From positions 1-10,000 of the forward strand of contig JAIWNQ010000166.1 of NCBI GenBank assembly GCA_020216745.1: a stretch of 10,000 bases of DNA. The letters run 5' to 3'. The position numbers were made by a program, and so were the translations under genes. The notes under the pieces were generated by a model, which worked only from the letters and a program-made list of their open reading frames with translations, made no database searches and had not been told where the DNA came from. Positions 1 to 5,316 of this stretch are shown here, piece after piece (positions within the stretch are counted from its first letter, which is position 1; each line of letters opens with the position of its first letter). Origin of the DNA: Candidatus Hydrogenedens sp. (GTDB lineage: Bacteria > Hydrogenedentota > Hydrogenedentia > Hydrogenedentales > Hydrogenedentaceae).

Positions 1-615
1 AGAGAAGATATGGCACGGCAGGAGGCAGTAAAGATATTAAAATCTGTCCAAATACCTGACCCTGAACTTCGACTTAGTATGTTTCCACATGAACTCTCTG
101 GGGGTATGAGACAACGAGTTGCAATTGCTATGGCATTAATTACAAAGCCAAAGTTACTAATTGCCGATGAACCGACCACTGCATTAGATGCGACTTTGCA
201 AATTCAGGTTTTGAATTTGTTTAGAAAATTACATCGAGATAATCCTTTTACAATGATAATCATCACTCATGACCTCAGTCTTGTTGCTGGACTTTGTAGT
301 CATGTGTGGATTATGTATGCAGGCAAAATTTTGGAACAATCAACGATAACTCAAATTTTTCGTAATCCCGCTCATCCCTATACCTTTGCCCTTCTTTCTC
401 TCAAACGTAATATGGGCTCAAGGAGAAGATTGGAAAGTTTGCCTGGAACTCCCCCAGACCTGAAATCTTTTTCAAAATGTTGTCCTTTTGTGGAGCGTTG
501 TCCCAATGCTGTAAGTGAATGTCTTGAGAGAGATGATGAACTTACTGAGATTGCCCCTCAGCATTTTACATCCTGCTGGCGTGTTATAGAAGGAGAAATA
601 AATCTACGTTTGTAA
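1..615 (+). CDS. Oligopeptide/dipeptide ABC transporter ATP-binding protein (OppD/DppD type), 5'-truncated by window edge
   Basis: This is the C-terminal 204 residues of the ATPase that powers a peptide (or nickel/opine-like solute) importer at the inner face of the cytoplasmic membrane. The frame is open from base 1, so the true start and the Walker A P-loop lie upstream; the ATG at base 10 is internal. The visible motifs come in the expected order: ABC signature LSGGMRQR, Walker B LLIADEPTTALD, and the switch histidine in IIITHD. After these comes the peptide-transporter C-terminal extension, with NPAHPYT, then LPGTPPDL, then a cysteine cluster (CPFVERCP, SEC and a final SCW). In OppD/DppD relatives these cysteines are conserved and can hold an iron-sulfur cluster. 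The family normally has about 320 to 340 residues, so roughly a third is missing. DppD-like and OppD-like proteins cannot be told apart here, so no symbol is given. No transporter partner follows; permeases, binding protein or OppF would have to be upstream. Confidence 0.93.
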   Translation, partial: REDMARQEAVKILKSVQIPDPELRLSMFPHELSGGMRQRVAIAMALITKPKLLIADEPTTALDATLQIQVLNLFRKLHRDNPFTMIIITHDLSLVAGLCSHVWIMYAGKILEQSTITQIFRNPAHPYTFALLSLKRNMGSRRRLESLPGTPPDLKSFSKCCPFVERCPNAVSECLERDDELTEIAPQHFTSCWRVIEGEINLRL

Positions 616-634
616 TTGTCAGTGTCTAACATGG

Positions 635-664
635 TTGCAGGAAAAAAGGAGGATGTATTATAAT
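635..664 (+). promoter_or_regulatory. Probable sigma-70-type promoter for ndk
   Basis: A perfect TATAAT lies at 659-664. TTGCAG, a weak -35 match (three of six), lies at 635-640, with an 18-base spacer. Transcription would begin near 671 and give a leader of about 38 bases before ndk. No hairpin terminator is visible between the ABC gene stop at 615 and this site, so read-through from upstream is also possible. A strong Shine-Dalgarno-like AAGGAGG at 646-652 sits inside the spacer but precedes only a few codons before a stop. Confidence 0.4.
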
Positions 665-708
665 TAATGCCTGATTAAATAAATCCCATCCAAGGAGAAT
701 TCCCCTGA

Positions 709-1167
709 ATGTCAATACAGCGTACTTTTGTCATGATAAAACCAGATGGTGTTGCCCGGCGGTTAATTGGCGAATGTATACAACGTTTTGAAAGACGTGG
801 ACTTAAATTAGTTGCTATAAAGATGCAGATTTTAACCCGTGAAAAGGCAGAAGAACACTATCAAGAGCATAAAGGCAAGGAATTCTACGAAAGCTTGATA
901 CGCTTTATCACCTCAGGACCGACAGTCCAGATGGTTTGGGAAGGTGAAGATGCTATAAATCAGGTTCGGAACATGATTGGTAATACCAATCCATTAAAAT
1001 CGGAGCCAGGGACTATCCGTGGAGATTTTGCATTGATAACGCAAATGAATATTGTGCACGCATCAGATAAGACGGAATCCGCAGAGCGAGAGATAGCACT
1101 TTATTTCTCAACTGGAGATATATTACAATATAAGACAGATGATGAACATTGGCTAACGAGCAAATAA
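709..1167 (+). CDS. ndk: Nucleoside diphosphate kinase
   Basis: This enzyme transfers the gamma phosphate of ATP to nucleoside diphosphates through a phosphohistidine intermediate, keeping the NTP and dNTP pools balanced in the cytosol. The 152-residue protein is close to the usual 135 to 155 for a single-domain Ndk. It opens with the typical RTFVMIKPDGV (Lys11 is the conserved phosphate-contacting lysine). It has the NPLKSEPGTIRGDF nucleotide-site segment (about residues 94-107) and the active-site signature NIVHASD, with the catalytic histidine at residue 117. The C-terminus is a few residues longer than in short bacterial forms. The ATG start is supported by AAGGAG at 692-697, a spacing of 11 bases, and by alignment with the family N-terminus. 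A 43-base gap separates it from the small basic gene at 1211, so the two may be co-transcribed. Confidence 0.98.
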   Translation: MSIQRTFVMIKPDGVARRLIGECIQRFERRGLKLVAIKMQILTREKAEEHYQEHKGKEFYESLIRFITSGPTVQMVWEGEDAINQVRNMIGNTNPLKSEPGTIRGDFALITQMNIVHASDKTESAEREIALYFSTGDILQYKTDDEHWLTSK

Positions 1168-1210
1168 TTAGGTTTCAGAATAAAACAAAATAACATAAAG
1201 GAGAATATTC

Positions 1211-1303
1211 GTGGCTGGTGGAAGAAAAATTCGCAAAGCTAAAATTAACAAACATAAACGTAAGAAGAAGAGACGCTTAAATCGTCATAAAAATAAAAAG
1301 TAA
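1211..1303 (+). CDS. 30-residue highly basic peptide resembling COX24/AURKAIP1-domain small ribosomal proteins (bS22/mS38-like)
   Basis: This is a GTG-started reading frame of 30 codons. It has an excellent ribosome binding site, AAGGAG at 1198-1203, seven bases before the GTG. The product is almost entirely Lys and Arg apart from Ala, Gly, Ile, Asn, His and Leu. Its core, NKHKRKKKRRLNRHK, follows the pattern of the COX24_C/AURKAIP1 domain. That domain occurs at the end of mitochondrial ribosomal protein mS38 and in tiny bacterial proteins such as mycobacterial bS22, which bind the small subunit near helix 44. The sequence shows directly the frame, the Shine-Dalgarno site and the composition; the family assignment is by recalled motif similarity. 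Its position between ndk and a hairpin terminator, and its compact translation signals, support a real gene. The alternative is a chance A-rich frame, which the precise signals make unlikely. Standard gene callers usually miss genes this short. Confidence 0.78.
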   Translation: MAGGRKIRKAKINKHKRKKKRRLNRHKNKK

Positions 1304-1315
1304 TTAAAGGCTTGT

Positions 1316-1357
1316 TGTTTCAGGGAAGGGATATTCCTTTCCTGAAACAGTACTTTT
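1316..1357 (+). terminator. Long stem-loop after the small basic gene, probable intrinsic terminator with a short U tract
   Basis: The arms at 1316-1329 and 1336-1349 pair over 14 bases with only one G-U wobble, around a six-base loop (GATATT). Only four T residues follow, at 1354-1357, and not immediately after the stem, so termination may be partial. The hairpin lies 12 bases after the stop of the 30-codon gene and ends about 43 bases before the preferred start of the DUF1844 gene. It could therefore also set the ratio between the two, or protect the 3' end of the upstream transcript. Confidence 0.6.
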
Positions 1358-1392
1358 AAATGAGCCTCAACCATTCAGAAGGGAGAATTATT

Positions 1393-1842
1393 GTGAGCGA
1401 CGAAGAGAAGAAAATTATTATTGATGAAGATTGGAAAACAAAAGTCCAAAAAGAAAAAGAAGAACTTCAGAAAAAGTTAGAACAAGAAAAGGCTCAGAAA
1501 CAAGACACAACCGCTGGTGGAGTTAACGAAGGTGATGAGGCTCTTACCCCGTCCTTCGAAACAATTGTGGGTATTCTTACTACAGATGCGATGTTGGCAT
1601 TAGGTGTTATTGCTCCTCAAGGGTCTCAACAGGTTATTATTGATTTGGAACAGGCTCAATTCTTTATTGACCTGCTTATGATTCTGCGTGACAAAACAAA
1701 GGGAAATCTATCTCCTCAGGAAGAAGGTATTCTTAACAATTCCATAGCTCAATTACAGGAGATTTTCCTTGTTCGCAATCAGCAATACCATGAAGCTCAA
1801 CTGAGGCAAGCAGGTATAAAACCTAATCCACAACAACCATAA
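1393..1842 (+). CDS. DUF1844 family protein
   Basis: This is a small cytosolic protein of unknown function. The N-terminal third (about residues 1-37 from the GTG) is charged and probably helical or coiled, with KEKEELQKKLEQEKAQ. A Gly/Glu-rich linker follows, then the DUF1844 core (about 52-130): SFETIVGILTTDAMLALG, a dipole-rich DLEQAQFFIDLLMILRDKT, then GNLSPQEEGILNN and a final helix. The tail is rich in Gln and Pro. I prefer the GTG at 1393 over the in-frame ATG at 1360. AGGGAG at 1380-1385 is seven bases from the GTG, and the resulting start, SDEEKKIIIDEDW, looks like that of family members. The ATG has no ribosome binding site and sits just behind the terminator hairpin. The protein then has 149 residues, against 160 from the ATG. 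Family members often sit near translation or housekeeping genes, but no biochemical role is established that I know of. Confidence 0.9.
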   Translation: MSDEEKKIIIDEDWKTKVQKEKEELQKKLEQEKAQKQDTTAGGVNEGDEALTPSFETIVGILTTDAMLALGVIAPQGSQQVIIDLEQAQFFIDLLMILRDKTKGNLSPQEEGILNNSIAQLQEIFLVRNQQYHEAQLRQAGIKPNPQQP

Positions 1843-2124
1843 AAATCCAATTAATAGTTATTTCTCAAATTCTTTGTGCCTTGTTTTATAGTAGGTTGTT
1901 CTTTACCAATCAACAATAAAACCTTCTTATTCCGAATAGGGTTCTTTGCATATAAAATATTTTTTAGGGTACAAAAAGTAAAGTAACATACGTTTCCAAA
2001 GTGCCAGCGGGTTATTTTGTAAAAATTGTTTCTGTTATTTATTATTAATAAATTTCGTTTTATTAATATATTCGTAGTAAGATTGTAATTAGAAAATATT
2101 AAAAAATCTATTAGGAGACGACTT
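1843..2124 (+). other. A+T-rich intergenic gap, no gene recognised
   Basis: These 282 bases separate the DUF1844 gene from the DUF4139 gene. The reverse-strand frame across 1851-2147 looks like a chance frame: its product is low-complexity and basic, and it overlaps the next gene's start. A weak bulged hairpin around 1920-1943 has no T run after it. The last 80 bases are very A+T-rich and should hold the promoter for the gene at 2125, but no -35/-10 pair with good spacing stands out. The ribosome binding site AGGAGA at 2113-2118 marks the end of the gap. Confidence 0.6.
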
Positions 2125-3570
2125 ATGAAACAGAAACATTTTGTCAAATTATGTGTGTTGTCTGTGTTTTTTTTAATGTCAGTTACACAGGCTCAGGATG
2201 CAAACTTAAATGTAAAAATATCCGAAGTAAAGCAATCAGAGACAACCCTTCAAGACCAGACGGATGTGGCTGTTACAATATATAACAATGACCGTGCTTT
2301 GGTACGCGAGAAGCGAAAGGTTAAGTTACCAGAAGGGGAGAGTTATTTGAAATTTATGGGTGTGCCAGAGCGAATCATTCCCGAAACGGTTAGTATGAAG
2401 TCTTTAACAAAAGCAGGAAGTCTTCGTATTCTCGAACAAAATTATGAATATGATTTGATTAGCCCATCCAAATTAATGGAGAAGTATGTAGGTAAAGAGG
2501 TTAAGTTGGTGAATAAAAACAAAGATATGGATTTTTATGAAGTTACCGCAAAACTGTTAAGTGTGAATGAATCACCTGTATTTCAGGTAGAAAATCAGAT
2601 TTACTTAGGACATCCAGGGAATGTCGTACTGCCCGAACTTCCAACAGAACTGATTGCGAAGCCCACCTTAGTGTGGATGTTAGATAACGACCTTGAAGAC
2701 CAGGAATTAGAAGCTACTTATTTAACCTCAGGTATCTCATGGAAGGCCGATTATGTACTTGTTTATGATGAACCTAAAAATCAAATGGATTTAGAAGGCT
2801 GGATAACGCTAAACAATAATTCCGGGGCTACTTATCAAAACGCAAAACTAAAATTGGTAGCAGGAGAAGTAAATATTGTTCCTGTCCAGGCGCCCGCTCC
2901 TGTGATGGACCGTATAATGGTAGGTGCGGCAAAGTCTATGGAGGTTCGTGAGGAATCGTTTGCAGAATATCACCTCTATACTGTGCCCCGAAGGACAACA
3001 ATTAAACAAAATCAATCAAAGCAGGTAAGTCTGTTATCTGCCAATGGTGTCAAGGCAAATAAAATTTACGAATATCGTGGCAATACTGCGTTCTATAACA
3101 GTCAAATCAACCCTATACGAAATGAAAATATTGATGCTTTTTTACTCTTTAAGAACACAGAAAATAATCAATTAGGTTTTCCCTTACCCGAAGGGATTAT
3201 CCGGGTATATCAAGAAGATAGCGAAGGAATGTTACAGTTTGCAGGTGAAGACCGTATTAAGCATACACCCAAAGATGAGGAAGTACGGTTACGGTTAGGG
3301 AAAGCGTTTGATATAATTGGAGAAAGAACCCAGACAGATTTTCAGAAATTAGGTCCTAATGTTGTAGAATGTGAATTTGAAATTACTATAAGAAATCACA
3401 AGAAAAATGATATTACAGTAGATATTGTGGAGCCGATGATGGGCGATTGGCAAATAGTCAAGTCCTCTATGGATTATGAGAAGAAAGATGCTTTTACTAT
3501 TATTTTCCATTTGCCAGTAAAAACAGAAGGTTCCGAAAAAGTCTCTTATAGGGTTCGGATTCGCTTCTAA
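2125..3570 (+). CDS. Secreted DUF4139 domain protein
   Basis: The 481-residue protein starts with a clear Sec signal peptide: basic MKQKHFVK, a hydrophobic core, and a likely signal peptidase I site after TQA at residue 23. The mature protein would act in the periplasm or outside the cell. It begins with the family pattern VAVTIYNNDRALVREKRKVKL followed by LKFMGVPERIIPETVS. It goes on through a predicted beta-rich body with YLTSGISWKADYVLVYD and LEGWITLNNNSGATYQNAKLKLVAG. It ends in the DUF4139 region with EYHLYTVPRRTTIKQNQSKQ, FPLPEGIIRVYQED and a C-terminal beta strand (SYRVRIRF). Length fits stand-alone DUF4139 proteins of about 450 to 500 residues; no coiled-coil DUF4140 extension of the long form is obvious. 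The ATG has AGGAGA six bases upstream. The biochemical function of the family is not known to me. It is the first gene of a likely operon with nnrE, 39 bases downstream. Confidence 0.9.
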   Translation: MKQKHFVKLCVLSVFFLMSVTQAQDANLNVKISEVKQSETTLQDQTDVAVTIYNNDRALVREKRKVKLPEGESYLKFMGVPERIIPETVSMKSLTKAGSLRILEQNYEYDLISPSKLMEKYVGKEVKLVNKNKDMDFYEVTAKLLSVNESPVFQVENQIYLGHPGNVVLPELPTELIAKPTLVWMLDNDLEDQELEATYLTSGISWKADYVLVYDEPKNQMDLEGWITLNNNSGATYQNAKLKLVAGEVNIVPVQAPAPVMDRIMVGAAKSMEVREESFAEYHLYTVPRRTTIKQNQSKQVSLLSANGVKANKIYEYRGNTAFYNSQINPIRNENIDAFLLFKNTENNQLGFPLPEGIIRVYQEDSEGMLQFAGEDRIKHTPKDEEVRLRLGKAFDIIGERTQTDFQKLGPNVVECEFEITIRNHKKNDITVDIVEPMMGDWQIVKSSMDYEKKDAFTIIFHLPVKTEGSEKVSYRVRIRF

Positions 3571-3609
3571 TAAACATAATATTATGGCTATGGAGGTATA
3601 ACTGTATCA

Positions 3610-4329
3610 ATGCAATATCTTACTGTCCAGCAAATGCGCGAAGCAGATAGACGCTGTATTGAAGAATTGGGTATCCCTGGTGTTGTTCTAATGAATAACG
3701 CTGGTAATGCCGTGTTTAGAGAATTGGAACCAGGACCTGTGACGGTGATATGCGGTAAAGGAAATAATGGTGGAGATGGCTTTGTAGTAGCAAGATTAGC
3801 ATTGGTGGCTGGATGGGATGTAAAAGTGCTTTTACTAACAGACCCTTCCAATATACGTGGTGATGCGGAAATTTTTATGAAGGTATATTTGCGGTTGGGC
3901 GGGAAAATGATTGCATGTTTAAGTGATGTAGATGTCCAACAAAGTATACATCAAATTGCCAAAACCGAAACATGTGTAGATGCCCTATTAGGCACAGGGA
4001 CGAAAGGAGAAGTAACGGGACTTTTGCGGACTGCTATAGAAAATATGAATAGGCTAAGTAATATTATTTCTGTAGACTTGCCTTCAGGTATGAATGCAGA
4101 TACGGGAGAAATTTGCGGTGTTTGTGTTCGTGCACGAAAAACAGTCACATTCCAATATCCTAAAATTGGATTTAAGAACCCTTCTGCAAAAGATTATCTC
4201 GGAGAGTTGGTTATAGCAGATATAGGTATTCCGCCAGTTTGTGCTGATGATAATCAGTGGTTTGAATTAAAACAAAGAACCAGCAAAGTTAATAAGTCAG
4301 ATAGGTCGGGCTTGTCAGACAGGTCATAA
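3610..4329 (+). CDS. nnrE: NAD(P)H-hydrate epimerase (YjeF N-terminal domain), stand-alone
   Basis: This repair enzyme interconverts the R and S forms of damaged NADHX/NADPHX so that the S-specific dehydratase can restore NAD(P)H. The 239-residue protein is one YjeF_N Rossmann-like domain. It shows the family start LTVQQMREADRR (4-15), the nucleotide and K+ site CGKGNNGGDGFVVAR (48-62), VDALLGTG (123-130), SVDLPSG (154-160) and LVIADIGIP (200-208). In many bacteria this domain is fused to the C-terminal dehydratase (NnrD) domain; here that partner is absent and must be encoded elsewhere. The ATG lies 13 bases after GGAGG (3592-3596), a rather long spacing, but no better in-frame start exists upstream. 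The last dozen residues (KSDRSGLSDRS) lie beyond the conserved fold and are encoded by a 9-base-period repeat, listed separately. The thpR gene follows after 10 bases. Confidence 0.92.
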   Translation: MQYLTVQQMREADRRCIEELGIPGVVLMNNAGNAVFRELEPGPVTVICGKGNNGGDGFVVARLALVAGWDVKVLLLTDPSNIRGDAEIFMKVYLRLGGKMIACLSDVDVQQSIHQIAKTETCVDALLGTGTKGEVTGLLRTAIENMNRLSNIISVDLPSGMNADTGEICGVCVRARKTVTFQYPKIGFKNPSAKDYLGELVIADIGIPPVCADDNQWFELKQRTSKVNKSDRSGLSDRS

Positions 4330-4331
4330 GG
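4296..4331 (+). repeat. Four 9-base units of a GTCRGAYWG-like tandem repeat spanning the end of nnrE
   Basis: Four consecutive 9-base units each begin with GTC: GTCAGATAG, GTCGGGCTT, GTCAGACAG and GTCATAAGG. Units one and three differ at one base; unit two is diverged, and unit four matches only in its first four bases and final G. Because nine is three codons, the repeat is translated as SDRSGLSDRS at the C-terminus of NnrE. The fourth unit supplies both the nnrE stop codon (TAA, 4327-4329) and most of the Shine-Dalgarno site of thpR (AAGGA, 4328-4332). The pattern is read directly; whether it is a genome-wide repeat family cannot be told from one copy. Confidence 0.5.
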
Positions 4332-4339
4332 ACAAAATT

Positions 4340-4918
4340 ATGAGCGAAGAATCATATCGTGCTTTTGTTGCAATTGAACTTCCTGCCGAAGTTAGGGATA
4401 TTGTTTGGAGTAGCACAAAACCTGTTTTAGGTTCGCTTAAATCATTAGTGAAATGGGTTCCCCCTGAGAATATGCATTTAACATTGCGATTTTTAGGAGG
4501 GATAACCCTTAGTATGAGTGAAAAATTAAGGTCAAATCTTAAAAAGGTTTCAATTCAATTTGCCCCCATAACATTTAGATTGGGTACTTCAGGTGTTTTC
4601 CCATCATGGAGGGAGCCAAGGGTATTATGGGTCGGCTTAGATGTTGTAAAAGGAGACTTAAGTTTATTGCAGAGGAGAGTTGAGCAGGAAGCACAAATAA
4701 TTGGCTTACCTCTAGAAAAACAAAGATTTCATCCTCACATTACAGTAGGTAGAGTTCGAACACCTTCTCCATTTATATCTAATACATGGAAAAATGTTAA
4801 AATACAATCAACACCTGAATTTGTTGTAAATCAAATCACACTATTTAAAAGCATCTTAAATCCAAATGGTGCAATTTATGAAGTTGTAGATACATTTCAA
4901 TTTAATCAAGGGGAATAA
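4340..4918 (+). CDS. thpR: RNA 2',3'-cyclic phosphodiesterase (ThpR/LigT, 2H phosphoesterase)
   Basis: This is a cytosolic 2H-superfamily enzyme that opens 2',3'-cyclic phosphate ends of RNA to 2'-phosphates; older annotations call it 2'-5' RNA ligase. The 192-residue length is normal. Both catalytic H-x-T/S-x motifs are present: HLTL at residues 46-49, within the typical WVPPENMHLTLRFLG, and HITV at 133-136, within RFHPHITVGR. The start SYRAFVAIELP is characteristic of the family, as is FPSWREPRVLWVGL in the middle. The ATG is preceded by AAGGA at 4328-4332, seven bases away, and overlaps the end of nnrE's repeat. The gene lies in tight order between nnrE (10 bases) and the YggT-family gene (3 bases), so the three are very likely translated from one message. 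No essential residue appears to be missing. Confidence 0.95.
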   Translation: MSEESYRAFVAIELPAEVRDIVWSSTKPVLGSLKSLVKWVPPENMHLTLRFLGGITLSMSEKLRSNLKKVSIQFAPITFRLGTSGVFPSWREPRVLWVGLDVVKGDLSLLQRRVEQEAQIIGLPLEKQRFHPHITVGRVRTPSPFISNTWKNVKIQSTPEFVVNQITLFKSILNPNGAIYEVVDTFQFNQGE

Positions 4919-4921
4919 GAC

Positions 4922-5170
4922 TTGTTTCTTCGCGATTTAATATATACCTTATTTACATTATATATGCTTGCAATTTTAGCTGTTTGGTTGGGTCCGTATA
5001 TTGATTTTGACTTGAGACAACGAAGATGGGGGCTCTGGATTGTGAAAATTGTCGAACCCATTATCCAGATCATAAGAAAAAACCTTCCTTATATAGGTCC
5101 TTTCAATTGGGCTCCTATTATTGCGTTGTTGCTTGTCTGGCTACTTAGAAAAATTATTGTGGGGATTTAA
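4922..5170 (+). CDS. YggT-family small inner-membrane protein
   Basis: This 82-residue protein has two predicted membrane segments (about residues 4-24 and 64-82) joined by a basic, amphipathic loop. The loop ends in EPIIQIIRKNLPYIGPFNWAP, which matches the YggT signature of Glu-Pro, then Arg, Leu-Pro, Gly and an Asn/Asp followed by a Pro-led second helix. YggT proteins of one or two such repeats occur widely and have been linked to cell division or membrane organisation and osmotic tolerance, without a settled mechanism. The start is TTG at 4922, three bases after the thpR stop. AAGGGGA at 4908-4914 gives a seven-base spacing, and the next possible Met (residue 15) would delete half of the first membrane helix. 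The single repeat fits the short form of the family. Confidence 0.85.
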   Translation: MFLRDLIYTLFTLYMLAILAVWLGPYIDFDLRQRRWGLWIVKIVEPIIQIIRKNLPYIGPFNWAPIIALLLVWLLRKIIVGI

Positions 5171-5316
5171 TTCTTTAAAAATTGCATTTTAAATACTGTT
5201 TATGATAAAAAACTACAATTTTAGTTTGAGGCTTAATATAATTAATAAACATTTAATAAAAAAATAAAACAAAAATATAATTAATAATAGTGACAAATAC
5301 TATAAGGAGAAAATCT
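5171..5316 (+). promoter_or_regulatory. A+T-rich leader of pckA with two TATAAT hexamers
   Basis: Perfect TATAAT hexamers occur at 5237-5242 and 5276-5281. They would place transcript starts near 5249 and 5288, leaving leaders of about 70 and 30 bases. Neither has a good -35 box at 16 to 18 bases, so activator help or a chance match in A+T-rich DNA are both possible. An all-A/T 7-base inverted repeat at 5174-5193 follows the yggT stop but has no T run and is not a convincing terminator. Confidence 0.35.
5235..5287 (+). repeat. Exact 14-base direct repeat carrying TATAAT, two copies
   Basis: The 14-mer AATATAATTAATAA occurs at 5235-5248 and again at 5274-5287, with starts 39 bases apart, in the leader of pckA. 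Each copy contains one of the two TATAAT hexamers. The low complexity makes a chance repeat plausible. If functional, it would give tandem promoters or a paired protein-binding site. Confidence 0.5.

Noticed and set aside
1920..1943. Bulged hairpin after the DUF1844 gene
   Set aside because: Its stems are four to five bases interrupted by a bulge, and no T run follows, so it does not qualify as an intrinsic terminator.
1851..2147. 98-codon reverse-strand frame in the gap before the DUF4139 gene
   Set aside because: The product is low-complexity, rich in Asn, Ile, Leu and Lys with no recognisable domain, and the frame overlaps the start of the well-supported gene at 2125. It looks like an A+T-rich chance frame.
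3588..3851. 87-codon reverse-strand frame opposite nnrE
   Set aside because: It lies almost wholly opposite the conserved nucleotide-binding part of nnrE, and its Ser/Pro/Thr-rich product is typical of an antisense shadow.
3951..4148. 65-codon reverse-strand frame opposite nnrE
   Set aside because: Entirely antisense to nnrE, with no recognisable domain.
5174..5193. 7-base inverted repeat after the YggT-family gene
   Set aside because: All A/T stem with no T tract; such palindromes are expected by chance in DNA this A+T-rich.
5290..5316. GTG at 5290 as start of pckA
   Set aside because: It would place the strong AAGGAGA site inside the gene and add nine residues beyond the usual N-terminus; ATG 5317 fits both signals and length.
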